From NCBI GenBank assembly GCA_019802505.1, contig JAFMOC010000006.1:1661001-1725000 (forward strand): 64,000 nt of DNA, in the 5' to 3' direction. How positions within the stretch are numbered: the first letter of the stretch is position 1; each line of letters starts with the position of its first letter. Source of the DNA: Corydoras sp. C115 (lineage: Eukaryota; Chordata; Actinopteri; Siluriformes; Callichthyidae). Positions 1 through 11,707 of this stretch are shown piece after piece. Both the position numbers and the translations under genes were made by a program. The notes under the pieces are model-generated. The model worked only from the letters and a program-made list of their open reading frames with translations. It did not search any database and had not been told where the DNA came from.

Positions 1-1025
1 ATTCTTGGAAGAAAAAAAGTATTTAAAATCTTGGATTATTTGTTAAAAGGAGTAGTCTCAAATTCCCTTTGCTTTCTATCATTCTTTATAACATGAGAAA
101 ACTAAAAGATGTCTTATTTGCTAGTGTTAGGGAAGTTGTACAGTTGTAGGGAAGTTGTACAGAAGAGGTTCAGTTGACTATTATAGGTATTTTTCAATCT
201 TATAAATATACTTTAATCAAAGAATGATTTTGGTTTTAGTCGATTTTTTAAAATAAGTAAAATATCAGATTAAAGCCTTAAGAATGGATAATAGCAAATT
301 AAGTTTCTTCTTTTTGTTTAAGTAATAGCGTTACCTAATTCACTGCCATCGGGCGCCATCGTGCCCAGGCCTCAGGGGGGCCAGTACGATCAAAAAACAA
401 GAAAAATATGGAAAAAGCAAAAACCCTGGGTACCCCGAGTGCTAGTATTTTAAAAATTAAAACACCCACCTAGCCAAGTCTATAAGCTGTGCACAGTACC
501 ATGTGTGCAGGATGAGCACTGTATACAGGGAAGTGCTCCTCTGACTGATGCAGCACATGATGTTGTGAATAAATGGAAACATAATTGACTTCAGAGGCAC
601 CCGCAGGTGTAGCGAATCACTGGTGCGTCTGACCCCTATTGCATTAGCACCACCCACACATCTGAACGCGAAGCATGTTACAACCAGGTCCTCCAATTAA
701 CTCAAATATTTTCAAATAAACTATTAAAAGCTTCCAATGCCATGACATCAGCTTTTCCAAATTGTTTAGAGGCATAGTAATCTAAGTGTATGTAAACCTG
801 TGGCTTTGTAAAAAGTAATGAAAATATAAAAAATATATATATATATCTTGCTCTCAATATTCTGGCGTTTAGCACAATATTTTATTATATAAAACAACTA
901 TTGTGTCTTAAAAACACATGTCTTTTCACACAGTGCATGTAAACTATGTCTGTTAGAAAGTGGCTATCAAATGTATGTAATAGTTGTAATTAAACTAAAT
1001 TAAACCTGCTTTATTAACTTAACAG

Positions 1026-1027
<2 letters not shown>
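1..1027. other. AT-rich DNA, no gene recognised
   Basis: AT-rich sequence with no convincing ORF, splice-bounded exon or repeat that I can name. The only long open frame (457-696, minus) has no family features and is probably chance. A short TA run lies near 833-846. Probably intron or intergenic sequence. Confidence 0.5.

Positions 1028-1109
<82 letters not shown>
1028..1109. repeat. (TA)n microsatellite
   Basis: An almost perfect TA dinucleotide run of about 80 bp. A second short TA tract follows, inside sequence of the form TTTATATATATAAA. Confidence 0.95.
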
Positions 1110-1112
<3 letters not shown>

Positions 1113-1847
1113 TTTATATATATAAACCCTATCAGGGTTTTCAACAGTTTAACAGTAAACCCTATTCAACAGGGGTGGATTTCCCGAAAGCGAATGTTCT
1201 TAGCGAGTTACGAACAACTTTAAGAACGACGTAACTTTAAGAATGCGAATTTTCGGTGCTTTCCCAAAAGCCTTCTTAAGTCTCCTAGTCTAAGAGAGAC
1301 TTTTAAGTCGTTCTTTGTAGACTCCGCCCCTGAAAAGGCACCGTCAATCGAAAACTGAATCATAGATTACCACACAATCTCTCATCATAATGCACAAAAA
1401 TAAACAAATAATTTAGAAAATATTTTTTTAAAAACTATATAAACACTAAATAATCATATTTAAATTAGGCTACTGTTAGAAAAAGCAGGAAACAACCAAT
1501 TTTTGACCAATCGCTTACCAAGCAAGCTTATCAATGGGTGCACTTTTAACCTGAATTCATTATTCAGTGGCATGGCAAACACTTATATATACACTTTTCT
1601 GAAAGCAAACTAAATAAGATGCTTGATTAAGTATCAAATTATATCCATTATTACATTATTTTCCAAAGCACGATATAGTTCCACCAACAAAGAAGAAAGT
1701 GGAGGATGTATCACAATATATCAGTGCTTGCAATTCAACTAATAGATCAGGCATAAACTGTATTTGGCATTCTCACATTCTTCATCAGGAAGATTTAAAC
1801 CAGCCCCAACTGCAATGTTGTGTTGTGCTGGTGAAAACCTCCTGATG

Positions 1848-1852
<5 letters not shown>

Positions 1853-1924
<72 letters not shown>
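1853..1924. repeat. (TA)n microsatellite
   Basis: TA run of about 70 bp next to the tail of a SINE copy. It also creates artificial Ile/Tyr repeat ORFs on both strands. Confidence 0.95.
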
Positions 1925-1927
<3 letters not shown>

Positions 1928-1931
1928 CATA

Positions 1932-1996
1932 AAAATTAATTCATTATCTCCCGATTTATCCTCTATTAGGGTCGCGGTGGGGTTCCCCATGCCCAT

Positions 1997-2031
<35 letters not shown>

Positions 2032-2228
2032 ACGTCTCGGGCGCTGGGCAGATAGACCCAGGACAGGCGCTAATCCATTGCTGGGCACACACTCACACAG
2101 ACACACTCTATATGGGGCAATTTTGATAATTCAGTTGACTTGATCTATGTTTTTGGACTGTGGGAGGAAACCGGAGAACTCGGAATCCCTAGCGCTGAGA
2201 GGCGAATGTGCTATCCACTAAGCCGCCT
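1932..2228 (-). mobile_element. DANA/Mermaid-like SINE, antisense copy
   Basis: Read on the minus strand, the unit has a tRNA-like head (GCGGCTTAGTGGATAGCAC), then a core with the fish-SINE block GGTTTCCTCCCACAGTCC, then a tail with GACCCTAATAGAGGATAAA. The stretch that should carry the B-box (GGTTCGAATCCC in better copies) is deleted here. A homopolymer G run at about 2000-2030 has expanded inside the element. Confidence 0.75.
2000..2030. repeat. poly-G tract inside SINE
   Basis: About 31 consecutive G residues replace the few G found at this place in the other SINE copies. Such a run is a likely assembly or polymerase slippage site, so its exact length should not be trusted. Confidence 0.85.
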
Positions 2229-2290
2229 ATATATAAATTTATTTATTTATTTATTTATTTATTTATTCATTTATTTATTTATTTATATAT
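2229..2290. repeat. (ATTT)n microsatellite
   Basis: Tandem ATTT tetranucleotides between two SINE copies of opposite orientation. Confidence 0.9.
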
Positions 2291-2305
2291 CCCCATCTTG
2301 GTAGA

Positions 2306-2548
2306 GTTTCCATGTACTACCCATGTCCGTGTGGGTTTCCTCTGGTTTCCTCCCACAGTCCCAAAAAACATGGATCAAGTCAATTGAGTTCTCCAAATTG
2401 CCCTATATAGAGTGTGTTTGTGTGAGTGAGTGGGTGCCCAGCGATGGATTGGTGCCTTGTCCTGGTGACCAGTGCCCGAGTTCTCCCCTGGATGGGCATG
2501 AGGAACCCCCCGTGACCCTAATAGTGGATAAAGTGGAAGATGATGGAT

Positions 2549-2550
<2 letters not shown>
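2306..2550 (+). mobile_element. DANA/Mermaid-like SINE, sense copy
   Basis: Plus-strand copy lacking the tRNA-like head. It starts in the core (GGTAGAGTTTCCATGTAC) and runs through TTTCCTCCCACAGTCCC to the tail GTGGATAAAGTGGAAGATGA, followed by GGATGGA and a TA run. It faces the antisense copy at 1932-2228, so the two could pair as a long inverted repeat. Confidence 0.75.

Positions 2551-2626
<76 letters not shown>
2551..2626. repeat. (TA)n microsatellite
   Basis: Perfect TA run of about 75 bp directly after the SINE tail, as often happens at SINE 3' ends. Confidence 0.95.
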
Positions 2627-2629
<3 letters not shown>

Positions 2630-3261
2630 ATTTAAATCTGGAAACTGAAGATATCTATAAAATAATGATAATGTATAAAATAATACGTGACTAAATTACC
2701 GAATTCCAGGTGATAATATTAGTGCTTATTTTATTTCTGTGCAATTTAAACAACCAGTGCGTCTGTGAGTCTTTGTTCGCTGCCAGTTACGAACCTCTTA
2801 CGAGTGAGTTACGAGTGGGTCTGAGCACTCGTAAGTTACAAGCGATTTTAAGAACGACTTAAGTTACGCATGCATTCGGGAAAGGCTCGTACGAAGTTAC
2901 GAAGTACTTAGCGCTACGATACTTTTGGGAAATCCACCCCAGTTTAACAGTAAACAAATCCACAACATATTTGATATACAAATAAACAAAATCTTGATTC
3001 ATTATCTCATTTGAGAAATTAATCCATATTCATTTTGGGAGCTTTTTTTTACTGTTTTTTTTTTTTACTGTTTAGACATAAGTGACAAAGAAACTGATGT
3101 TTCTTTGTTTTTTTTTATCACATACAAAACCCAGAATAATGGGTATGTTTTTTATGTTTTAATTCACACTAAGTGAAAACTAGACTCTCACTAGGACACA
3201 CTGCAATTATTTGGAATGTTTTTCCTATAGTTTAGGTAAAACATAACCTCTTTGAACTCAC

Positions 3262-3370
3262 AGCTGTGTGTTGGCTTTGCACGAGTCGCTGCAGCTGCTG
3301 TTGGATTTCATGCAGACATTCTTCCTGCCCCCTCATCTCCTTCAAGTCCCACAGGACCACTCTCCTGGCT
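3262..3370 (-). CDS. Possible internal exon of a coiled-coil protein
   Basis: On the minus strand a 109-bp open segment (one base plus 36 codons) lies between an AG acceptor (CTGAAG at 3371) and a consensus donor, GTGAGT, at 3261-3256. The peptide is rich in Glu, Gln, Leu and Arg, including ECLHEIQQQLQRLVQSQ, which has a heptad-like coiled-coil pattern. The acceptor lacks a good pyrimidine tract. It may belong to the same gene as the other minus-strand exon candidates, but its phase-2 start does not join to any exon I can see. I do not recognise the family. Confidence 0.4.
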
Positions 3371-3717
3371 CTTCAGCATGTACCTTTAAAATGTGGCAAA
3401 ATTCAATAGTTTTCAATAAGCACTTACAGAAAGTCATGAAATATCAATTTTATCAAATCATTATTTATGTCACATTTGATAGAAATGTTATGCAACAAGA
3501 CTGCTAAGAAGCCAGAAAAGAACATTATAGACACTAAACTTTAAGGTGCATAGATTATCTTACATTACCTTAACTCTTCAAATAAAAAGCACTAGAAACA
3601 ATTAAATGATTATACTTTGATAATTGCACTTTTATAATGTGTCTCATTTATAAGGAAGATGTATATATAATGAATATTCTTGATTACTGACTATAAAGAT
3701 TTATTTAAAAAATAATT

Positions 3718-3721
<4 letters not shown>

Positions 3722-3781
<60 letters not shown>
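3722..3781. repeat. (TA)n microsatellite
   Basis: TA run of about 60 bp. Confidence 0.95.
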
Positions 3782-3785
<4 letters not shown>

Positions 3786-4093
3786 CTTGCCACAATGATG
3801 TGATCCTTATTCAACCCCCATAAAAGCGTGGTGATATTTCATTGTCTCATAAAGCTTGGCTAGTATGCCTAAATTAAAAGAAACTCCAACCTTTCATTTA
3901 TAAGACTCCCTAGTATAACCATGTAAAACAAAATATACTCCATAAAGATTTTCCATACACACATATACACTGGAACAGCATGAGTACAAATGTGCTCACA
4001 TATTTTATTTAATAAGATCCAGATTTACTTTAAATGTCAATAGTAGACTTTTGCAAATGTACGGTATGTCTTTAACTCTATTAAAATACAACT

Positions 4094-4214
<121 letters not shown>

Positions 4215-4964
4215 GGTTATATATATTTATCAGCCTTGCAGTTGAGCTGTCTTTTATTAAATAGTTTCTATTTTCAACAGATTTGGGTGTAAGTTGCTGT
4301 CAGTACTCCTTTTAAAAGTTCCCTACTTTATTTTAGTTTGCTTTAGACTGTTTGCTTTTAAATCATATTACTATAAACTGACAGTTGGCTATTTTGATTA
4401 ATCTGATCATTATTAAACGAAGTGGGTGGCAACCCAGAGATGATGTTTACATGATATAGGATCTTGTGTGCTGAAAAAGGGTTGTTGTTAGGATCCCTCA
4501 ATCTGGGTCACAGCTGTAGTGTACTCCACCAAAATCAACATCAAGACCTTTATTAAATAGGACATCAGGGTATGAATAACTATGGCTATGAAAACTGGGT
4601 ATGGATCAAATCTGCGAAATTATGGCAAGGTACAATTCATTATTCATTCATTCATTATATACTTTATTTCCATATATAAGGATGTGTTTTGAGTTATGCA
4701 CAGTTTTCCACAAACTGTTGTTATAAACAGCAGAATTCATTAGACAGTCAGACATACAGACTCCCCTTACTGAAACTAAGTGAGAAAAAATTTACAGATG
4801 AAATATATTCCTTTTTTGGCACATGCAAAATTGTGTAGGATGAAAGATGTAGCACTAATTTAGTATGTACATTTCTTGTGCAAAATAAATGAAAGATGTA
4901 AATATTTACAAAGTATTAAGATAACATTTTGCTGAACATATATTATAATAGTAATCTTAAGTCA

Positions 4965-5226
4965 TTATCTTCCACTTAATCCTCGAATAGGGTGTTCCCT
5001 CATGCTTATTCAAGGACGAACGTTTTGGGTGCAGGGTAGATACACTATATCAGGGTGTCAGGGTGCCACATTAACTTATACATACACATAATACAGGGGC
5101 AATTTAAAGCAGCCATTTGGAGGAAACTGGATAAAACCACACGGAGAGAACATGAAAACTCCACCCAGATTCTAAGCTGGATCTTCAGCGCTGAGAGGCG
5201 GACGTGCTAGCCACTAAGCCACCATG
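4965..5226 (-). mobile_element. DANA/Mermaid-like SINE, antisense copy
   Basis: Tail-first on the plus strand: TCTTCCACTTAATCCTCGAAT, then a diverged core (GGAGGAAACTGGATAAAACC), and the inverse of the tRNA-like head at the right end (GAGAGGCGGACGTGCTAGCC). More diverged than the 6.2-kb copy. Confidence 0.75.
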
Positions 5227-6183
5227 CTTATATTATATATTTTATGTTTATAGTAAATATATTATTTATTATTTTTTTTTATTTATTCAATAATTTGTCA
5301 GCTGCATATTCAGTTTGGAATTGTGTGAGGCTAGGTTGGAGATGAATAGATGCACATAATGATGGGGAAATTTATTACATAGAAGACCCTATTGTTAGCT
5401 ATATGTATGCTATTTCAATTGTGCAGTGCACAATGGCACATCTTTGTATTCATTTAGAATAATATTATTTTATTTTGAATTTTGTTAATTGTTGATATAA
5501 AAATTTGCATATCTACCAACTGCAACTTGCTATGGATTTGTGCACTGCTGCATGTCCTTGTGTGAGTAACAAGCCGGGGTGTACGCGCATGTGTTGACAA
5601 TTGACGATAAGATAATGAACATGCCAAGGTTGTTTTCAGTCGGCACTTTCTGATGCCAAGATAGCATGAACACACCTCATTTTGGGACCACCATGCCCAT
5701 CAGCATAGATATATTCACAAGCTTCTTTGCTAATTAAGTGGTGCAGGTGAAAGGTGTAAAGGATTGTTGACCGGGTGTAAAACAGCAATCAGCATCGTGA
5801 TGCACTTTGCGCAGGGTTTAATTGAGCGCCCTCAGGTTTTGCAGGATAGAAGATAACAAGGTCAAAGCCCATGCAAACGTGCAGAAAACATGTTGTAGTT
5901 GGCACATATGCTGATGTGATATTCACATCTGGAGTTTTTGTATTAGTTTTCTTTAGTATAGTTAAATAAGGCTTTTGCTTTGCTAGTCAAGAAGGGCATA
6001 ATTTGATTAAAAAGGAATAATTATTTAGAATTTTTTAAAGAAATTTAAAAGACAAAATTTGAAAAAAGCACTAACAAGCTCACAAAGAAAATAGTCACAG
6101 AAGACAACTAAAGGGGAAATATGTCCTGTGTGTAGTAGCAGGCCAAATTCAAAGTGTATTGTGTTATAATTTCTTAATGGTAA
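5227..6183. other. No gene recognised
   Basis: AT-rich sequence with short chance ORFs only (for example minus 5454-5675). No repeat family recognised. Confidence 0.4.
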
Positions 6184-6540
6184 ATATTCATTCATTCATT
6201 CATTCATTCATTCATTATCTTCCACTTTATCTTCTATTAGGGTCGCGGTGGGGTTCCCCATGCCCATCCAGGGGAGAACGTCTTGGGCACTGGGCAGATA
6301 CACCCAGGACAGGGCGCCAATCTATTGCTGGGCACACACTCACTCACACAAACACACTCTATATGGGGCAATTTTGGAGAACTCAGTTGACTTGATCCAT
6401 GTTTTTGGACTGTGGCAAAAACCGGAGAACCCGGAGGAAAACCACGCGGACACGGGGAGAACATGGAAACTCCACCCAGATGGGGATTCGAACCGGGAAT
6501 CCCTAGTGCTGAGAGGCGAACGTGCTACTGTGCCGCCTAT
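6184..6540 (-). mobile_element. DANA/Mermaid-like SINE, near full-length antisense copy
   Basis: One of the two most complete copies. On the plus strand it starts with an ATTC tetranucleotide run, then TCTTCCACTTTATCTTC, the core CCGGAGAACCCGGAGG, the inverse B-box region GGGATTCGAACCGGGAAT and the inverse A-box region at 6510-6538. The tetranucleotide tail and pol III box pair are typical of tRNA-derived SINEs. Confidence 0.85.
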
Positions 6541-7040
6541 GGTAAAATATTAAAAAAATAAATAGGTGGCATTTCACAAGTTAATGTGAATAATGACACA
6601 AAACATACTGCAATCTGTATGTGTTTTGTATAGCAAATTAATCAAAGATGGAGACCTGGCACCTGAAATTAGTGAAATTAATTATGATGTTTACAGATAT
6701 ATAAAAAAAAACACTAAGGACTATGTAAAAAATAAAAGTGGCCACAAAAAAGGCCTATCAGAGCAATGTAGAAAATTAACACATTTTCTACCCCCCCCCC
6801 CCACCCCCACCCCGTGGGTTAGAACAGTCTGATTTGGATTATATTTAGAATTTTGGTAGTTTGTACACTTTCTTGATACATTTTTATATTTTTGTAACTA
6901 TAAATAGGCAACATTAAAACCCTTAAAACTAAAAATGTTATTTCATTTTAGTGTATAGTTAATTGTAGAGAATGTTGCTATAAAAACTGTATACAGGCAA
7001 AACTAAAAAAAATAAAAGTTCTAAAGTTTAATATTCACTA
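6541..7040. other. No gene recognised; poly-C tract
   Basis: AT-rich sequence with a C-rich run at 6791-6812. No coding signal beyond short chance frames. Confidence 0.4.
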
Positions 7041-7185
7041 ATATGTTTTATTCTCTGTGTATATTATGGCAAAAGCTGTAGTAATAGTTGAGCTGCTGCA
7101 TTAGTCGTTTTCCACCACATTCGAGCTGCGTAACTGGAGCTCTGGAAGTTTGGCCTGATTCTAACAAAAATAGTAGCAGCATGAG

Positions 7186-7285
7186 TCACACAGTCTGCCC
7201 CTCCACTGCTGGGCTTTCACTTATTGCCACGTGTAAAGGGGTCTCAGCCAAAACTTCTCCACACAAAACCTTTTCCATATAAGCT
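7186..7285 (-). CDS. Possible terminal exon, unidentified protein
   Basis: On the minus strand, after a CCTAG acceptor at 7286-7290, one base and 32 codons run to a TGA at 7188-7186. The peptide starts AYMEKVLCGEVLAE and ends VEGQTV. An AATAAA occurs about 140 bp downstream on the same strand, near 7045. The pyrimidine tract is weak and the candidate is short. If real, it would be a 3' exon; this conflicts with the exon candidate at 3.3 kb unless splicing is alternative or the genes differ. Confidence 0.28.
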
Positions 7286-7290
7286 CTAGG

Positions 7291-7954
7291 GTCCCATAAA
7301 AGCACACAGGACACGACCAGCTAAATTCTGATACATAATAATATCTATGAACTGTCTTGATACAGCACCAATTTTAAAATGCATAGTTTTCAGTATGTAT
7401 ACTATAAATCTGAAAACTTTACATATGCAGGAACATAAAAAAGGTAAGCATCAGCAGTTTTCTGAACCACTTTTTCAATATAAGACAGTAACAATCTAAT
7501 ATTTGTCAAACTAAGTAACTTGACATACAGATTTACAGGTTTAGGATAAACAGGGACTTAAGGGAAAAAATGTCTGCAATTTGCAACAACAGTAACTAGG
7601 GTTCTAACAAATTCATGACTATAAAAATGATGTCACGGGCTGTAAAATAGACCTTCCTCTGTGCACATAATTAAATGCAGTAAAAATGTGATGTTTTTGA
7701 TCTAAATAGCTGGCAATGTTGCAGTAAAAATGGCACAATTAAAACTTATTTGAGAGACATGAAAGAAACAAAAGTAGCATTTGTGAGAAATTTGTTGATG
7801 TATTATGTAAGTGCATAGAAAATATAAGTGAACAATCATACTAAATATTCTGCAGTTCATAACCGTAAACCAACACCATGGAACTCCAGAAATACTAGTT
7901 GTCAGCGTTTTCAATATGCCATTCCATTTCCATTTTCAATATGCCGTTTGTTTC
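7291..7954. other. No gene recognised
   Basis: AT-rich DNA between the possible exon and the LTR at 7955. Nothing supportable seen. Confidence 0.4.
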
Positions 7955-8359
7955 TGTTAGAATTCGCGAAAATATTACCAAAGTAGTCCAGGGTAAATGC
8001 TACACCAACGCAGTTTATTGTGCAAAGTCCCAGAATACAGTAGAAGTGTAACTTTCACCAATAGAGCAGCAGACAGTAAGCAATCCACAAAAACGTAAGG
8101 CGTAGCCTGCGATAAAGTAGATCGCTGAAGCCAGATGGTCTGAAGAAGTCCGCAGAGGAAACCTAAGGCTAGAAGAAACCATAATACAACCATAAGCGAT
8201 ATGCAGAGAACAAACGCAAAGCAAAAACAACAGAAACTGGCTTAAATAGAGGAAGAAGAGGAAATGACCCGGAAGAACAATCAGAATTCAGGAGACGGAC
8301 TGCGAGCACCCCTAGTGGTGATATCGGAAAGAGCAGGAAGAGAAGATGTGGATCTGACA
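7955..8359 (-). repeat. 3' LTR of a Ty3/gypsy element
   Basis: On the minus strand the unit starts TGTCAGATCC at 8359 and ends TTCTAACA at 7955, giving the TG...CA ends of an LTR. It is preceded by a polypurine tract (CTTTTGGGGGAGGGTAC, minus strand). An AATAAA signal (minus, near 8019) lies in the expected R/U5 position. No partner 5' LTR was found upstream, so the element is truncated. Confidence 0.8.
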
Positions 8360-8447
8360 GTACCCTCCCCCAAAAGGGGCTGTACAGAGGAAATAGAGGA
8401 AGAGAAGGTCCTCTAGAAGTTGTGGAAATCCCTAGAACTGACCCAAA

Positions 8448-9200
8448 TCAGATCTGGCAAATATACACTGGCCTGATGACGATAACGATCCTTATTCCAC
8501 AGTCCTTATTCCGACGCAAAACCCTGTCAATCCTTTGATGCACATGAGCCCAAACCATCTCACTCCAAGCAAACCACTCATCAACTGCAGGTGCCGAAGA
8601 AGGCTCCAAATCCCAAGGGGAAAAGTGAGGCTGGTAACCTAAAACACACTGAAAAGGAGTAAGACCAGTAGACGAATGACGTAACGAATTTTGAGCGATC
8701 TCAGCCCAAGGAAGAAAAGAGCCCAATCGGCAGCGTTATTATAAGAAAATATATGCAAGAATTTCCCCAACTCCTGATTAGCTCTCTCTGACCATTACTC
8801 TCAGGGTGGTAACCTGACATAAGACTCACGGTGGTGCCCAAATTTTCAAAAAACGACTGCCAAATGGCTGATGTAAACTGAGGGCCCCGATCAGATAAAA
8901 TATTTTCAGGAATGCCGAAAACAGGGAACAGATAACGAAACAAAATCTCAGTCTGCAGTCTGTTTTTGAAGGCAAAGATGGTAAGGGAATGAACTTAACA
9001 GCACAAGAAAAACTATCAATAAGTGTCATCACGGTGGTGTACCCTTCAGATTTGGGTAAATCAGACACGAAGTCGATGGCCACATGGGACTAAGGACGAG
9101 AAGGAATGGGAAGGGGAACTAACTACCTGCAGGTAAGGCCTTGGGGGTCTTGCAAGCAGTGCAGAGCACAAATTAACAAATTGCTGAACATCCGAGTTAA
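8448..9200 (-). pseudogene. Gypsy integrase, decayed
   Basis: Minus-strand reading frames, broken by frameshifts, give integrase blocks in order. They are a CTACK segment of the HHCC zinc finger near 9150, MAIDFVSDLP with the first catalytic Asp, [18 protein letters not shown] with the second catalytic Asp, and [13 protein letters not shown] where the catalytic Glu reads as QRE. The C-terminal part ([13 protein letters not shown]) follows. It would join retroelement cDNA to the host chromosome. At least two frame changes are needed, so it is not functional. Confidence 0.85.
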
Positions 9201-9385
9201 GTGTCGGCCATCAATATTTCCAATGCAACAGCTGAATGGTACATGCCGGGATGCCCTGCCCACAGAGAGTTATGAGTCCAAGTAATTAAATGACACCGGT
9301 ACAAAAGTAAGACCCGGTGGACAATTATGTGGAGATGGATTATTGTGAACCAATCCCCGAATCTCCTGATTAATCTTCCACTGAA

Positions 9386-9985
9386 TCAAGTTGAGGAAAT
9401 AGTTCTCAGGCAGAATGAAAGTGGCTCAGCAAGAGCATCCACAGAGTTGTCGTGGAGACAGGAAAGCGCATCTGCCCTTTTAATAAGATTACCTGGGCGA
9501 TAAGAAATAGAGAACTGGGAATTACTAAAAAATAATGACCAACGATATTGACGTGCATTAAGACGCTTAGCCCCCTTCAGATATTCCAGATTCTTATGAT
9601 CAGTAAACACCGCGAAAGGCATACATTCCCCCATCAATCAATGATGCCATTCCTCCAAGGCAACCTTAATGGCCAGCAGTTCATGATCCCCAATACTATA
9701 ATTACGTTCTGCAGGAGATAGTTTAAGCGAAAGAAAAGCAATAGTGTTCAAGTCCTTGTTCTTACCCAACTGCTGAGACAGAATGGGCCCCACTCCCTGA
9801 AAAGGAGCATCAACCACAAATAATTGCCGATTTGGATCAGGATATGCCAAAACAGGAGCAGAAGTAAACTGATACTTAAGGCAAGAGAAAGCCTTCTCCG
9901 CATCCGGGTTCCACGTTAACTGTTTAGGTTTACCCTTTAAAAGGCGTGTCAAGGGAATGGCAATAGAGTCGTGGATCGTGCCGCC
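9386..9985 (-). pseudogene. Gypsy RT C-terminus and RNase H, decayed
   Basis: The minus-strand frame 9952-9638 reads WNPDAEKAFSCLKYQFTSAP and VVDAPFQGVGPILSQQLG, the RT connection and the start of RNase H. The catalytic Asp of the usual DAS motif reads DAP. The frame 9637-9386 continues with [17 protein letters not shown] and ISYRPGN. The conserved RT core with YLDD is absent: the sequence passes from the protease end (VIIGLPWL near 9990) straight into the RT tail, an internal deletion. Confidence 0.85.
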
Positions 9986-10450
9986 TCAGCCAGGGCAGAC
10001 CTATAATGACAGGAAAAGATGGAAAAGGAATAATATAAAATGACAAAACCTCAGCATGAACGGCACTAGTATAAAGAAAAATTGGTAGAGTAGACAAAGT
10101 AATAGAACCAGGATGCAGAGACTGACCATCAGAGGATTTAACATGTATGGAAGACTGTAGCCTGTGGTCGGAAAGACCCCATAACCCTGCAAATGTAACA
10201 TCCCCTCTGAACCTGAGTCAATGAGAGCATTAGTGCACACAGAACCCTCATCAATATTCAAAAATATAGATAACAAAAAGGGTTTATGTGTGGAAGTACA
10301 AAAAGAACTTACCATAATAGTGCTAACGGTTTCCTTTCTGGATCGTGGAAGGAACGCTCCCGATTCGAGGGACATGTCCCCAGCAGATGCTCACCACTCC
10401 TGCAGTATAAACACAGACCACCATGCACTCTACGATTCCTATCCCTGGCG
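9986..10450 (-). pseudogene. Gypsy gag zinc knuckle and aspartic protease, decayed
   Basis: A CCHC zinc knuckle (CLYCRSGEHLLGTC) is readable on the minus strand near 10420-10380. About 100 bp downstream the frame ending at 10001 carries NALIDSGSEG, the DSG catalytic loop of a retropepsin. The order knuckle, protease, RT tail, RNase H, integrase, LTR is the normal Ty3/gypsy order. Frame changes separate the domains. Confidence 0.8.
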
Positions 10451-10599
10451 GAAAGACAATCTGCATCGGTGTCACGATGTTGTGATGCAATCCACGAGGA
10501 TTGTGGTTGGTGATTTCCATGCCGTTACTGACAAAATCATTAGTAAAACCTCCAGCAGGTGCAATAATTATTTCTTCATTATCATCCATCACCATTAGT

Positions 10600-11107
10600 T
10601 CTGACTATTTACCCCTCACATTATCAACTGTTCCTCCACCTCTTTGCCACAGTCACATTTTTCATCTTCTGTGGGCCATGCCTTCCCTTACTTCGGCCCT
10701 TTTTAATATATGACTTAGGAATTAAACTCTAACTCTTACTGTACTGGGTATATGCACAGTTATTTCTCACATGGCTGCTGTCCATGTTGTGTGTGTGTAT
10801 GTGTGTAGCTTTTTAGCTTCTATTGTAGCTGACACTGTAATAGTGTCTGTATGAGCTGGCTTCTTCTAATCAGGTTGAGTTATATCTCAGAGATCATGTC
10901 TCTAGGGATCCAGTGGATTTGGACTACCTGTTGAATGGGGAGGTACACAGTCTCTTCAGCATTCTAAACTATTCACGAGCACCAGGTTGCATGGCTGCAT
11001 GCTTGTTATGAAGTCCAGTGCAATATAATGTGTGTAAAAGGTCATGCCCTAATCATCTGGCCGTTTAGCGCCAAAATGGTTAGTGTTTCAGGCAAACCAA
11101 TTCTACA
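10600..11107. other. Unclassified DNA splitting two gag pieces
   Basis: About 500 bp with no recognised coding content between the gag zinc knuckle (10.4 kb) and a gag capsid fragment (11.1-11.4 kb) on the same strand. It may be an insertion into the same element. Confidence 0.35.
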
Positions 11108-11398
11108 TTAATAAAATAGAGATAGACTGATAGCTCCACCAAGAAATTGATGCCAGGATGATGTGAGCGTAGTTTGAGAGTGGACAACAGTGGGCTTCCA
11201 TTTGTGGGGTGCAAATAATACATTCAGCTGAATCAGGTTATCAGGCCTCTTTGAAAGCTCATTGCTCTTTTTAAACTCTTCTTTGAGGTGCTCATTAAGA
11301 CCCATTTGGAAAATTACCACTAAGGCTTGCCCATCCTTCCTGCTCTTTGCGGTAAATATTTGAACCTCAATAATGTAATCAGATGCAGAGTGGGCCAC
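11108..11398 (-). pseudogene. Gypsy gag capsid fragment
   Basis: The minus-strand peptide contains AHSASDYIIEVQIF, FQMGLNEHLKEEF and SKRPDNLIQL, the usual alpha-helical end of retrotransposon gag (ATEFR... FRQGLNEDLKDEL...DALI in the family). The fragment is collinear with the zinc knuckle at 10.4 kb, so it is probably the upstream part of the 8-10.6 kb element. No start or LTR is attached to it. Confidence 0.7.
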
Positions 11399-11485
11399 CT
11401 GGGAAAGGAAGAGGAGCCCAGGTAATTTCCAAACTTTGGCTTTTCACAGTGGTGGCCCAGGTTGAGTCTCTTCCTATTAGCATGG

Positions 11486-11707
11486 TGTCAGGCATGAACA
11501 GGTAGCGGCAAAACAGGTTTATTAAAGGTGTAGGGACACCAAACAAAAAGGCATACAAACACAAGGTGACATTAAGGTGATCTGAACATGTGCACAAACC
11601 AAAGCAATGAATGAAGGTTAATTAACTAAATGGTGAAAGACAAAAAAAGCTAATTAACCTAAAAGGTTAAAAACAGGTAAAAACAGGTGCCCTAGGCATC
11701 AGTTATA
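11486..11707 (-). mobile_element. Solo LTR with CATGG target duplication
   Basis: On the plus strand it runs from TGTCAGGCATGAACAGG to GTGCCCTAGGCATCAGTTATA and is flanked on both sides by CATGG (11481-11485 and 11708-11712). It is an internally shortened relative of the LTR at 22240-22616 in inverse orientation, sharing the GGTGCCTAGGGCACCTG-type end. The terminal TG of the family start has become TA. Confidence 0.8.

Larger units (their letters stand above)
1172..2940. mobile_element. TIR-bounded non-autonomous DNA transposon candidate
   Basis: The left end reads GGGGTGGATTTCCCGAAAG and the right end is its near-perfect inverse (CTTTTGGGAAATCCACCCC). Both subterminal regions are rich in GTTACGA and TTAAGAACGAC-like motifs. 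No transposase is present; the interior is filled by two SINE copies and TA repeats. A 15-bp direct repeat, AGTTTAACAGTAAAC, occurs at 1146-1160 and 2941-2955, but the left copy is 11 nt away from the TIR, so it is not a clean target duplication. The superfamily cannot be fixed from this alone. Confidence 0.6.

Noticed and set aside
1739..2126. ORFs on both strands with long Ile/Tyr runs
   Set aside because: They are translations of a TA microsatellite and a poly-G tract inside a SINE, with no protein features.
2323..2694. 123-codon plus-strand ORF
   Set aside because: It is SINE core plus a TA microsatellite; the same core makes similar ORFs at 6.2 and 45 kb.
6188..6214. Short tandem repeats considered as a CRISPR-like array
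   Set aside because: They are tetranucleotide SINE tails without spacers, and the genome is eukaryotic.
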